A stretch of 64,000 nucleotides of DNA from the NCBI RefSeq assembly GCF_022429645.1, contig NZ_CP092480.1:124001-188000 (forward strand), read 5' to 3'. Source of the stretch: Lutibacter sp. A80. Its GTDB lineage: Bacteria > Bacteroidota > Bacteroidia > Flavobacteriales > Flavobacteriaceae. A program made the translations under genes and the position numbers. The notes beneath the pieces are model-generated. The model worked only from the letters and a program-made list of their open reading frames with translations, was not told the origin of the DNA and did not search any database. The stretch's first letter is position 1. Every line of letters begins with the position of its first letter. This document shows positions 8,680 through 17,064 of the stretch, piece after piece.

Positions 8680-8717
8680 AAGTGCCGGGTATTAAGAATA
8701 CTTGGCACTTTTTTTAT
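8680..8717 (+). terminator. Rho-independent terminator of nifJ
   Basis: AAGTGCC at 8680-8686 pairs with GGCACTT at 8704-8710, extended inside by GGTATT/AATACT-type pairing, followed by a T run. It lies 16 bp after the nifJ stop. Confidence 0.85.
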
Positions 8718-8739
8718 AAACCTTTTAAACATAAATAAT

Positions 8740-9114
8740 ATGAAATCAAGATCAAAAGCCTTTTTTAAAGAAGCTACAAAAAATTTACAATTAGCTAAAA
8801 ATGAAATGTTTAAGCCTGCTGAAGATATTGTTACTTATTCAATATGTAAGAACGCTCAATTTGCAATTGAAAATTATTTGAGAGGTTATTTAATTAAAAA
8901 TGAAGTAGAAGTAACATCTAATGAAACTATTTCAAGCTTGTACAATAAATGTGTGAGTGTAGATGAAAACTTTAAAAATATAGATATCAATGCAATTGGC
9001 TGTAAAGACCATGCTATAGATTCTAGATATTGCTCAGAAATTAATTCTGTTAGCGCTTGTTTTGATACTGCTGATAGTATCGATACTTATTTGCGTAAAA
9101 TAGACGCTTTATAA
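8740..9114 (+). CDS. HEPN-domain-like protein (124 aa)
   Basis: An all-helical 124-residue protein. The N-terminal helix (SRSKAFFKEATKNLQLAKN) and the second helix (CKNAQFAIENYLRGYL) match the usual HEPN core, in which a helical pair forms a dimer. HEPN proteins may be RNases in toxin-antitoxin pairs or substrate-binding helpers; I see no Rx4-6H RNase motif and no adjacent MNT-type nucleotidyltransferase, so a toxin role is not supported. It lies between the nifJ terminator and the GlmU-like gene's promoter. Confidence 0.65.
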   Translation: MKSRSKAFFKEATKNLQLAKNEMFKPAEDIVTYSICKNAQFAIENYLRGYLIKNEVEVTSNETISSLYNKCVSVDENFKNIDINAIGCKDHAIDSRYCSEINSVSACFDTADSIDTYLRKIDAL

Positions 9115-9126
9115 AAGCATATTTTT

Positions 9127-9157
9127 TTTGGCAAAAAAAAAACTTATAGTACATTTG
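9127..9157 (+). promoter_or_regulatory. Bacteroidetes-type promoter of the GlmU-like gene
   Basis: TTTG at 9127-9130, 19 bp, then TACATTTG at 9150-9157: an exact match to TTTG-N19/20-TAnnTTTG. Transcription would begin near 9164, 12 bp before the ATG. Confidence 0.7.
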
Positions 9158-9175
9158 TCGAAATTATTTTGAAAA

Positions 9176-10354
9176 ATGAATTATATTTTATACGACGGTT
9201 CTGTGCGTAATGCATTACTACCTTTTACATACACAAAACCTGTTGCAGATTTACGTATTGGGATACTAACTATTCGTCAAAAATGGGAAAAGCATTTGGG
9301 TTTTACTACAACCACTTTAACCGAAGAATATTTAGAAGAAAAATATCCAATGGTAGAGATGGCTGAAAATGTTATGATTAATGCGTCATTTTTGCCAACA
9401 AATTCATTAATTGAAATAATAAAAAACTTAAAAGAAAATCAGGTAGTTTATAAAGATAATGAAATAATTGCCTTTTTTACTACCGATAATCAAGATGAAG
9501 TAAATTTTGAAACCTATGAACAAATAGATTTTGATGATGAGCTTATACAAATTGCCAATACGTGGGATTTATTTTCTTTAAACGATGCTGCAATTAGGTT
9601 AGATTTTGATTTAATTACAGAAGGAAGAGAGTCGCAACCAATACCAGAAGGAGTTAATTATTGTAATAAAGAAGATATTTTTATTGAAGAAGGTGCTGAA
9701 ATTTTATTTTCAACATTAAATGCAAGTACAGGTCCAATTTATATTGGTAAAGATTCTTTGCTAATGGAAAATTGTGCTATTAGAGGTCCTTTTAGTTTAG
9801 GAGATGATAGTGTTGTTAAAATGGGGACTAAAATATATGGAGCAACTACCGTTGGGCCAAATTGTACTGTTGGAGGTGAAATTAAAAACAGTATTTTAAT
9901 GGGGTATTCTAATAAAGGTCATGAAGGCTATTTAGGAAACTCTGTACTTGGTGAATGGTGTAATATGGGTGCAGATTCAAATAATTCTAATCTTAAAAAT
10001 AATTATGCCGAAGTAAGATTGTGGAGTTATGAAACTGAAGGTTTTGCTAAAACTGGGCTTCAATTTTGTGGTTTAATGATGGGAGATCATTCTAAATGTG
10101 CTATAAATACAATGTTTAATACAGGTACTGTTGTAGGTGTTAGCGCTAATATTTATGGAGCTAATTTTCCAAGAAATTTTACGCCATCTTTTAGTTGGGG
10201 TGGAGCTTCTGGGTTTTCTGTATATCAGGTGTCTAAAGCTATAGAAACAGCAACTTTAGTATTTGAGAGGAAAGGTCTGGAATTTGATGAACAAGAAAAG
10301 AAAATTTTAATTCACGTTTTTGAAGAAACTTCAAAATACCGAAATTTTAAATAA
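9176..10354 (+). CDS. GlmU family sugar nucleotidyltransferase-like protein
   Basis: 392 residues. The N-terminal half resembles a nucleotidyltransferase domain (YILYDGSVRNALLPFTYTKP at the start), and from about residue 175 hexapeptide repeats of a left-handed beta helix follow (AEILFSTLNASTGPIYIG through GLMMGDHSKCAINTMFNTG). This is the alternative GlmU-like family widespread in Bacteroidetes, probably acting in nucleotide-sugar or cell-wall precursor synthesis. The exact substrate is unknown. It has its own promoter. Confidence 0.88.
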   Translation: MNYILYDGSVRNALLPFTYTKPVADLRIGILTIRQKWEKHLGFTTTTLTEEYLEEKYPMVEMAENVMINASFLPTNSLIEIIKNLKENQVVYKDNEIIAFFTTDNQDEVNFETYEQIDFDDELIQIANTWDLFSLNDAAIRLDFDLITEGRESQPIPEGVNYCNKEDIFIEEGAEILFSTLNASTGPIYIGKDSLLMENCAIRGPFSLGDDSVVKMGTKIYGATTVGPNCTVGGEIKNSILMGYSNKGHEGYLGNSVLGEWCNMGADSNNSNLKNNYAEVRLWSYETEGFAKTGLQFCGLMMGDHSKCAINTMFNTGTVVGVSANIYGANFPRNFTPSFSWGGASGFSVYQVSKAIETATLVFERKGLEFDEQEKKILIHVFEETSKYRNFK

Positions 10355-10462
10355 ATTATAGATTATTTTATATTTAAAAGTACTACTTTTAAGTGCAAGT
10401 TTTTATACTATTGTAATATGTTTAATATTTACGTATATGTCTTTTATTTTATAGTGCTAAGT

Positions 10463-12673
10463 TTATTTTTTATTCTTAGCAGCTTCAACTAATTCTAATT
10501 TATTAATAGTTGTTTTGGTAGTAAACATACCGTAATTAATAAAGGCATTATTTTTTTCAATTTTTTCAATAGTTCCACAAGAATTACTATCTAATATGCG
10601 CACTTTATCGTTAACTTTAAAAGTGTAATCTGCTTTTTGTTTTGCAATTTTTTTAGCTTCAGTTTTCTTTTGTTCTCTTACTTTTATAACTTCAACTAAT
10701 ACTTCTTTTTCAGTTGTAATTAATTTTTTTTCTTCAGTTTTTTGTTTAACCTTAACTTTTCTTTTTTGAGCTTTTGTTTTTGGTTTTGGTGGATTTTTTT
10801 TAAGGTGTTTTGTTTTTTCAGAAGTTACCCAATTATTAAATGCTACGTTTAATTCTTTTTTATTGTTGGTTTGTAAATATTTGTTTAAGAGTTCATTAAT
10901 TTTTCTTCCGTAAGCTAACATTTTTTGATTGCTATCATATAATGTTTGAAAACTTTCTAGTTTTTCTTGAATTTTCTCTTGTTTTTCAATTAAAGAATCA
11001 GTTTTTTTAGCAGCTATATTTTTTTCTTTTTCTAAGCTTTCAGAAGTTTTTTGAAGAATGTTACGTTCTTTTTGAAGTTTAGAAATTGTTTTGTCTAATC
11101 GTACCTTTTCTCCTTCAACTCGTTTTTTAGCTTTATTAATTAAACTAAAAGGTATTCCGTTTTTTTGTGCTACTTCAAAAGTAAAAGAACTACCAGCTTG
11201 TCCAATAAATAGTTTAAAGAGTGGTTCTAAAGTTTTTTCATTAAATTGCATGTTTGCATTAGATACATTTTCTAGTTCATTAGCTAATACTTTTAAATTA
11301 GAATAATGTGTTGTAATAATTCCGTAGGCATTTTTATTGTAAAACTCTTCTAAAAATATTTCTGCTAATGCACCTCCTAATTCAGGGTCACTTCCTGTAC
11401 CAAATTCATCAATTAAAAATAAGGTGCTATCGTTGCATCTTCTTAAAAAGTTACGCATATTTTTTAAGCGGTAACTGTAGGTGCTTAGTTGGTTTTCTAT
11501 AGACTGATTATCTCCAATATCGGTAAGTATTTTATTGAAAAAATAAGTAGAAGAACGTTCGTGTACGGGAATTAAAATACCACTTTGCAGCATAACTTGT
11601 AGTAAACCAATAGTTTTTAGTGTTATACTTTTTCCACCTGCATTTGGTCCAGAAATAACAATTATTTGTTGTTTGCTATTTAATTCTAAAGTTTGTGGAA
11701 CTGTTTTTAAGTGTTTTTCTTTATTTTTTAATAATAAAATAGGGTGGTAGGCATCTCGTAAAAACACTTTTTTTTCGTTTGTAATTTTAGGTAGGCAGGC
11801 TTCAATTTTTTTAGCATATTTGGCTTTGGCTCCAATTACATCAAGTTTAATTAAAAACTTTTGATAGTTAATTAAATCTGGAATAAAGATTCTAATTTTA
11901 TCGGTTAACTCTTTTAAAATACGAACAATCTCTTGGTGTTCTTCGTATGCTAAGTTTTGTAATTCTCTACTAAATTGTAAGGTTGCTTCTGGTGCAATAT
12001 AAACAATACTTCCTGTTTTAGAACTTCCTAAAAGGCTTCCTTTTACCTTTCTTCTATGCATAGCTTGTACCGCTAAAACACGTTGGTTGTCAATTACAGA
12101 TTCTCTAATGTCATCTAAATAACCAGCGCTGCTATATTGATTTAAAGCTTTGGTAAAACTAGATCCAATTTTAGAACGTACAGAGTTTATTTCAGATCTA
12201 ATTTGTTTTAAAAGTTGTGATGCATTTTCGTTTACTTCAGCAAAAGGAGTTATTATGGTATTAATACTTTCTGTAATAAGTTTTTGATACTCAATTTCTT
12301 CTGAAAAAACATAAAGAGCTGGGTAAATTACTTTAAATTTCTTTAAAAATTTTATTAATTCAAATATGGTTGTAACATTGTTGGCTACTTTTAGAAATGA
12401 AGCGGGTTCTAAATAACTGTTTTCAATATTTAATAAATGAATTTCTTTTTGAATATCATCAAAATAATGATTTGGTAATCTATTATCGTTTTGATAAGAA
12501 GAAAGGTATTCGTTTACTAAATTTAATTCTGAAATTAGTTTTTCTTTTGAGTTAAAAGGTTTAATTTTTAAAGTGCTTTCTTTTCCTAATTCAGAAATAC
12601 AGTTTTCACTTACTGTTTTTAAAATAGTAAAAAATTCTAAATCTATTAATGTTTTTTCTGAAATGTTACTCAT
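10463..12673 (-). CDS. mutS2: MutS2-like DNA-binding ATPase without Smr domain
   Basis: About 736 residues from the preferred start. Counting from the upstream Met at 12694, the MutS ATPase motifs are Walker A GPNAGGKS (349-356), TDIGDNQSI (391-399) and Walker B LFLIDE (425-430), followed by a long coiled coil and a Lys-rich linker. The C-terminal 50 residues (VNDKVRILDSNSCGTIEKI) look like a KOW/SH3-type barrel; the Smr nuclease domain of canonical MutS2 is absent. I prefer the Met at 12673 (SNISEKTLIDLEF), because the minus-strand -7 box at 12701-12708 would start transcription near 12695. It is divergent from ung, and acts on branched DNA or stalled ribosomes in relatives. Confidence 0.85.
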   Translation of the reverse strand: MSNISEKTLIDLEFFTILKTVSENCISELGKESTLKIKPFNSKEKLISELNLVNEYLSSYQNDNRLPNHYFDDIQKEIHLLNIENSYLEPASFLKVANNVTTIFELIKFLKKFKVIYPALYVFSEEIEYQKLITESINTIITPFAEVNENASQLLKQIRSEINSVRSKIGSSFTKALNQYSSAGYLDDIRESVIDNQRVLAVQAMHRRKVKGSLLGSSKTGSIVYIAPEATLQFSRELQNLAYEEHQEIVRILKELTDKIRIFIPDLINYQKFLIKLDVIGAKAKYAKKIEACLPKITNEKKVFLRDAYHPILLLKNKEKHLKTVPQTLELNSKQQIIVISGPNAGGKSITLKTIGLLQVMLQSGILIPVHERSSTYFFNKILTDIGDNQSIENQLSTYSYRLKNMRNFLRRCNDSTLFLIDEFGTGSDPELGGALAEIFLEEFYNKNAYGIITTHYSNLKVLANELENVSNANMQFNEKTLEPLFKLFIGQAGSSFTFEVAQKNGIPFSLINKAKKRVEGEKVRLDKTISKLQKERNILQKTSESLEKEKNIAAKKTDSLIEKQEKIQEKLESFQTLYDSNQKMLAYGRKINELLNKYLQTNNKKELNVAFNNWVTSEKTKHLKKNPPKPKTKAQKRKVKVKQKTEEKKLITTEKEVLVEVIKVREQKKTEAKKIAKQKADYTFKVNDKVRILDSNSCGTIEKIEKNNAFINYGMFTTKTTINKLELVEAAKNKK

Positions 12674-12682
12674 AAAAAGTGC

Positions 12683-12708
12683 TATTTTTGACACAATTTA
12701 CAAAAGTA
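12683..12708. promoter_or_regulatory. Overlapping divergent promoters of mutS2 and ung
   Basis: Plus-strand TATTTTTG at 12683-12690 serves ung (start 12732). Minus-strand TACTTTTG at 12701-12708 serves mutS2. Both match TAnnTTTG. The two transcription starts would fall within a few bases of each other, so the promoters probably compete. Confidence 0.55.
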
Positions 12709-12731
12709 TAAATTTAACGTGAATAGATGTA

Positions 12732-13397
12732 ATGAAAATTGAAATAGCTGATAGTTGGAGAGAAATATTGTCATTAGAGTTTGAAAAGCCATACTTTAAA
12801 GAACTTTCTGTCTTTGTTGAGCAGGAATATGAGGCGAATTTATGTTTTCCTCCTAAAAATAAATTATTTGAGGCTTTTAATTTATGTGCTTTAGAAGATT
12901 TAAAAGTGGTAATTATAGGTCAAGATCCTTATCATGATGTTGGGCAAGCACATGGTCTTTGTTTTTCGGTTAATGAAGGAGTTAAACATCCGCCTTCTCT
13001 TGTAAATATTTTTAAAGAAATTGAAACAGATTTAGGTATTCCATATCCTAAAAGTGGAAATTTGGATCACTGGGCAAAACAAGGTGTATTAATGCTAAAT
13101 GCTACTTTATCTGTACAAGCTCATAAGGCAGGTTCTCATCAAAAAAAAGGTTGGGAAAAATTTACTGATGCTGTAATTGCTAGAATTTCTAAAGAACAAG
13201 AGCATGTTGTTTTTTTACTTTGGGGAGGTTATGCTAAAAAGAAAGGTTTAAAAATAGATGCTACAAAACATTGTGTTTTAACATCGGGGCATCCATCTCC
13301 TTTAAGTGCAAATAGAGGGTACTGGTTTGGAAATAAACATTTTAGTGAGACGAATAAGTATTTAAAAAACAATAATTTACCAACAATTAATTGGTGA
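12732..13397 (+). CDS. ung: Uracil-DNA glycosylase
   Basis: 221 residues, usual length for family 1 UDG. The water-activating motif GQDPYH is at residues 63-68 (catalytic D65), and the DNA-intercalating loop appears as GHPSPLS near residue 187. It removes uracil from DNA to start base-excision repair. It is transcribed divergently from the mutS2-like gene across 37-58 bp. Confidence 0.97.
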   Translation: MKIEIADSWREILSLEFEKPYFKELSVFVEQEYEANLCFPPKNKLFEAFNLCALEDLKVVIIGQDPYHDVGQAHGLCFSVNEGVKHPPSLVNIFKEIETDLGIPYPKSGNLDHWAKQGVLMLNATLSVQAHKAGSHQKKGWEKFTDAVIARISKEQEHVVFLLWGGYAKKKGLKIDATKHCVLTSGHPSPLSANRGYWFGNKHFSETNKYLKNNNLPTINW

Positions 13398-13459
13398 TTT
13401 ATGTCATATGTGTTAAATGTAATATTGATTAATTTTAATAAGAATTAAATTTATAAAAA

Positions 13460-14182
13460 ATGAATAAAATAAAATATATAATGTTTTTTATTAGTGTTTC
13501 ACTAATGATGTCTTGCAAAGAAAAAAGTAATTATTCTAAAATAAATAGACAACAAACTGCTCCAAAAACTATGGTTCATAAAATTGTAATTGATGAATAT
13601 ATTAGCGGTGGAACTTACGCGTACTTAAATGTTTCTGAAAATAGTAAAAGTTATTGGATGGCAATTCCAAATAGAGAGGTAAAAATAGGAGATACTTACT
13701 ATTACAATGGTGGAATGGTAATGAAAGACTTTAAAAGCAAGAGCTTAAATAAGGTTTTTGATGAAATTATTTTTGTTGAAGGAATTAGAACTTCGGAAGA
13801 ATTATTAAATAAGGTGCCAAATAATAATACTCATGAGCATACAGCTACAGAAAACACGGTTGATATTGCTATTGATATTGAAAAGGCTAAAAATGGAATT
13901 ACCATTGAGGAATTGCTTTCTGAAAAAGAAGCATTTTCTGGTAAAGAGGTGATCTTACGAGGGAAGGTAGTAAAAGTGAATAATGGAATTATGGAAAAAA
14001 ATTGGGTGCATATTGTAGATGGAACTCAGTATGTAAATGTAGAAAGTATTACTATTACTACTCAAGAAATTGTTAAAGTTGGAGATGTTGTTACTTTTAG
14101 TGGTAAAGTAATTTTAGATAAAGATTTTGGCTATGGTTACGTCTATGATATCATATTGGAAGAAGGTAGCTTATTAAAATAA
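13460..14182 (+). CDS. Predicted lipoprotein with C-terminal OB-fold-like domain
   Basis: 240 residues. A lipoprotein signal ends in MMSCK (lipidated C19). The middle (residues 35-120) is an unrecognised beta-rich domain, and the last 80 residues (GKEVILRGKVVKVNNGIMEKNWVHIVDG) have the strand pattern of a bacterial OB fold of the tRNA-anti-like type. It contains a short HEHTATEN stretch. Probably exposed in the periplasm; function unknown. It is followed by a good terminator and appears monocistronic. Confidence 0.75.
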   Translation: MNKIKYIMFFISVSLMMSCKEKSNYSKINRQQTAPKTMVHKIVIDEYISGGTYAYLNVSENSKSYWMAIPNREVKIGDTYYYNGGMVMKDFKSKSLNKVFDEIIFVEGIRTSEELLNKVPNNNTHEHTATENTVDIAIDIEKAKNGITIEELLSEKEAFSGKEVILRGKVVKVNNGIMEKNWVHIVDGTQYVNVESITITTQEIVKVGDVVTFSGKVILDKDFGYGYVYDIILEEGSLLK

Positions 14183-14200
14183 TTATAATTGTAAAATAAA

Positions 14201-14227
14201 AAAAAGTGCCATTTGGCACTTTTTTTA
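14201..14227 (+). terminator. Rho-independent terminator
   Basis: AAAGTGCC, loop ATTT, GGCACTT and a T run (stem arms 14204-14210 and 14215-14221), 20 bp after the lipoprotein gene. The A run before the stem lets it work in both directions, although lipA on the other strand ends at 14364, over 100 bp away. Confidence 0.85.
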
Positions 14228-14363
14228 TTTTAACTAACTCAATTTATGTAATAAAAACAAAGCTAACAACTTCTTTGCTTCTATTATTGTAATTGCAATA
14301 TTTATGCCATGTGTAATAAATTGATGTTAATTATAAGTTAAATGCAATTTAGTGTATGATATT

Positions 14364-15239
14364 TTACTCTAAATGTTTTTGAGCTTTATAAGATGATCTC
14401 ACTAATGCGCTACTTTCTACATGTCTAAAACCTAGTTTTAGTCCAATTTGTTTGTATTTATCAAATTGTTCTGGAGTTATAAATTCTTTAACAGGTAAGT
14501 GTTTTTTAGTTGGTTGAAGGTATTGACCAATAGTTAAAATATCAACCTTAGCATTTGCTAAATCTTGCATAGTTTCAATAACTTCAGCCTCAGTTTCACC
14601 TAAGCCAAGCATAATACCAGATTTAGTTCTACGCTGCCCTTGATCTTTCATATATTTTAATACTTCTAAGCTTCGGTCGTATTTAGCTTGAATTCTTACT
14701 TCTCTAGTTAAGCGTCTTACTGTTTCTAAATTATGAGAAATTACTTCTGGAGCAACAGCTAAAATTCTATCAATATTAGTGGTATTTCCTTGAAAATCTG
14801 GAATTAAAGTTTCTAAAGTTGTGTTTGGGTTTGCTCTTCTAATGGCGTTTACTGTTTCAGCCCATATAATAGAACCTCCATCTTTAATATCATCTCTGTC
14901 TACAGATGTGATAACAGCATGTTTAATGTTCATTAATTTAATTGAGCGAGCCACTTTTTCTGGTTCTTCCCAATCTACAGTTTCAGGTCTTCCGGTTTTA
15001 ACACCGCAAAATCCGCATGAACGTGTACAGATGTTTCCTAAAATCATAAAAGTAGCCGTGCCTTCAGTCCAGCATTCGCCCATATTAGGGCAGCTTCCAC
15101 TAGTACAAATAGTGTTTAATTTGTATTTGTCAACTACGTTTCTTAGTTCTGTATATTTTTTTCCAACAGGTAATTTTACACGTAACCATTTTGGTTTTTG
15201 TACTTTTTCAGCTGTTGTTGTGGTTGTTTCTTCACTCAT
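14364..15239 (-). CDS. lipA: Lipoyl synthase
   Basis: 291 residues from the preferred Met (MSEETTTTT); a Met at 15260 would add seven residues. It inserts two sulfurs into octanoyl groups on lipoyl domains. The auxiliary cluster Cys residues C45, C50 and C56 and the radical-SAM triad C71, C75 and C78 (CTRSCGFC) are present, as is the C-terminal RSSYKA motif that ligates the auxiliary cluster. It is the last gene of a minus-strand operon with the transporter upstream. Confidence 0.96.
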   Translation of the reverse strand: MSEETTTTTAEKVQKPKWLRVKLPVGKKYTELRNVVDKYKLNTICTSGSCPNMGECWTEGTATFMILGNICTRSCGFCGVKTGRPETVDWEEPEKVARSIKLMNIKHAVITSVDRDDIKDGGSIIWAETVNAIRRANPNTTLETLIPDFQGNTTNIDRILAVAPEVISHNLETVRRLTREVRIQAKYDRSLEVLKYMKDQGQRRTKSGIMLGLGETEAEVIETMQDLANAKVDILTIGQYLQPTKKHLPVKEFITPEQFDKYKQIGLKLGFRHVESSALVRSSYKAQKHLE

Positions 15240-15273
15240 TTTAGTCGAAATTGAGTACAATAATACAAAGAAT

Positions 15274-16503
15274 TTATAAACTAAATAAATACCAAATGCT
15301 GAAAGCGATTAAAAAAATAATTCCAAACCAGCTTAAAATTTTTAATTGTATAGAAGGCCTCCATTCTTTAGGCATATTTTTACCAGAAACCAGAAGGTAA
15401 TTAATAATTGCAAAAAATGGAGCTGTTAAAAATGAAAGTATGGTGGCGATTTTAATTAGCATGCCCATTTCAGACATAAAAAATAGTAAAATTGCAATTG
15501 TACCAATAGCTAAGAAACTAATCCAGAACCAATACATATTTTTGTGAGATTTGCTGGTAAGCAAGTCAAACGTTTTTGTCATTGCTCTTGGAGATGCATC
15601 TAAGGTTGTTAGTGTAGTACTAAACATTGTTGTAAAAGCTGCAGCTGTAATAAAAATATACATTTCAGAGCCTAGATTTTTGGTGTAAAGATTTATAAGT
15701 TGTTGAGAAAATTGTACCGAATTATTGCTAAAAGTTTCTCCTGAATTATACATGATTAAAGCCCCAAGTGAAACAAAGCAAATTCCTAAAAATAATGTAC
15801 CAACAAATCCAATATTAAAATCGAAAATTGCTTGTTTAGTGTTAAATTTAGCGGACTTATCTTTTTGTTTTTCAATTGCCCAAAGCGATTGCCAAATAGA
15901 TACATCTAGGGGAGCTGGCATCCAGCCTAAAAATGCAATTAAAAAACCGATTTCGATACTTCCTTCAGGTAAAATTTGAGTGAAATTTGTAGTGGTATTG
16001 GTTTTTAAACTAGCTATGGTTACAGCAATTATGGTACTTATTGTAAGTGTTATAATTATGATTTTCATTAAGTTATCCAATAATTTATATTTACCTATAA
16101 TTATTAGTAAAAAACAAATTAAAGTGATAACAATACTCCAAATAACAGGGTTTGTGGTAATACCAAATAAATTAGCCGCCAAACCCGCTGTTACAATGGT
16201 AACGGCAGCTTGTATGGTAAAAATTGTAGCTAAGTTTATAATAAAATAAGCCGCTAATACGCTTTTTCCTAATTTCTTATAGCCTTCAAGTAAGCTCTCA
16301 CCAGTAGCGGTTGCATATCTTGGTCCAAATTGAAAAAAAGGGTATTTTACAATATGAATTAATACCAGCGCCCAAATTAAGCCAAAACCAAAGTCTGCTC
16401 CAGCTCTTGTAGATTGTACTAGATGTGAAACTCCAATTGCAGCTCCCGCAAAAAGTAATCCAGGTCCTAATTTTTTAAACCAATTATTTATACTTGAAAA
16501 CAT
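15274..16503 (-). CDS. Nramp-superfamily transporter lacking canonical metal ligands
   Basis: 409 residues with about 11 membrane helices. It aligns with Nramp at the start (GPGLLFAGAAIG...), but the helix-1 motif DPGN is GVSH (residues 24-27) and the helix-6 MPH is MPA (195-197), so the residues that bind Mn/Fe in Nramp are absent. Relatives with altered motifs include Mg and Al transporters, and some may be organic-ion carriers. It starts 3 bp after the sigma-factor gene. The substrate is unknown; the fold assignment is good. Confidence 0.8.
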   Translation of the reverse strand: MFSSINNWFKKLGPGLLFAGAAIGVSHLVQSTRAGADFGFGLIWALVLIHIVKYPFFQFGPRYATATGESLLEGYKKLGKSVLAAYFIINLATIFTIQAAVTIVTAGLAANLFGITTNPVIWSIVITLICFLLIIIGKYKLLDNLMKIIIITLTISTIIAVTIASLKTNTTTNFTQILPEGSIEIGFLIAFLGWMPAPLDVSIWQSLWAIEKQKDKSAKFNTKQAIFDFNIGFVGTLFLGICFVSLGALIMYNSGETFSNNSVQFSQQLINLYTKNLGSEMYIFITAAAFTTMFSTTLTTLDASPRAMTKTFDLLTSKSHKNMYWFWISFLAIGTIAILLFFMSEMGMLIKIATILSFLTAPFFAIINYLLVSGKNMPKEWRPSIQLKILSWFGIIFLIAFSIWYLFSL

Positions 16504-16506
16504 TTT

Positions 16507-17064
16507 TTACGATTTTTCAATAATCTCAGCTAATAGTTTTTTTGCTCTTAATAGTTTAACTTTTATATTACTCATTGGCTCATTAAGTTGGTCAGCCATT
16601 TCTTTATAACTCATTTCTCTAAAATAACGAAGATTTATTATTTCTTGGTAATGAGGTTTTAATTGTTTTAAGTAGTTTAACAATTGCGCTAGGTTTTGCT
16701 CATTTATTAATTGATCTTCTGCGGAAGGAGTTTCATCAAAAATTTTATAAGCTTCGGCTTCTTTTTTATTTAAAGAAATTGTTGTGGTTCTTTGTTTGCG
16801 TAAATGGTCTAAAAAAATATTTTTAGAAATAGAAATTAGCCAAGTTTTAAAACTATAGCGTTCATTAAATAGGTGGATTTTATCAAAAGCTTTTGAAAAT
16901 GTTTTTATAGTAATATCTTCAGCTTCATCTTCATTATCTGATTTTGATAATTGAAATCGAAAAACATCACTCCAATAAGTGTTTAGTAAAGTGTTAAAAG
17001 CTTTTTGGTCTTTTTTACGTGCTTTTTCAATTAATTCAGTAATATCATTATTTTTATTTACCAA
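16507..17064 (-). CDS. RNA polymerase sigma-70 factor, ECF type
   Basis: 185 residues. Region 2 is visible at about residues 20-85 (DEAEDITIKTFSKAF, then FKTWLISISKNIFLDHLRKQR), and region 4 at about 130-182 (LKPHYQEIINLRYFREMSYKEMADQL). No anti-sigma gene adjoins. Its start overlaps the end of the glycosyltransferase gene by 7 bp, so it is co-translated with it. Confidence 0.92.
   Translation of the reverse strand: MVNKNNDITELIEKARKKDQKAFNTLLNTYWSDVFRFQLSKSDNEDEAEDITIKTFSKAFDKIHLFNERYSFKTWLISISKNIFLDHLRKQRTTTISLNKKEAEAYKIFDETPSAEDQLINEQNLAQLLNYLKQLKPHYQEIINLRYFREMSYKEMADQLNEPMSNIKVKLLRAKKLLAEIIEKS

Noticed and set aside
8740..9114. HEPN protein as half of a toxin-antitoxin pair
   Set aside because: No nucleotidyltransferase partner adjoins and no Rx4-6H RNase motif is visible.
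10374..10392. TTAAAAGT/ACTTTTAA hairpin between the convergent glmU-like and mutS2-like genes
   Set aside because: The stem is weak and no T run follows on either strand, so I do not call it a terminator.
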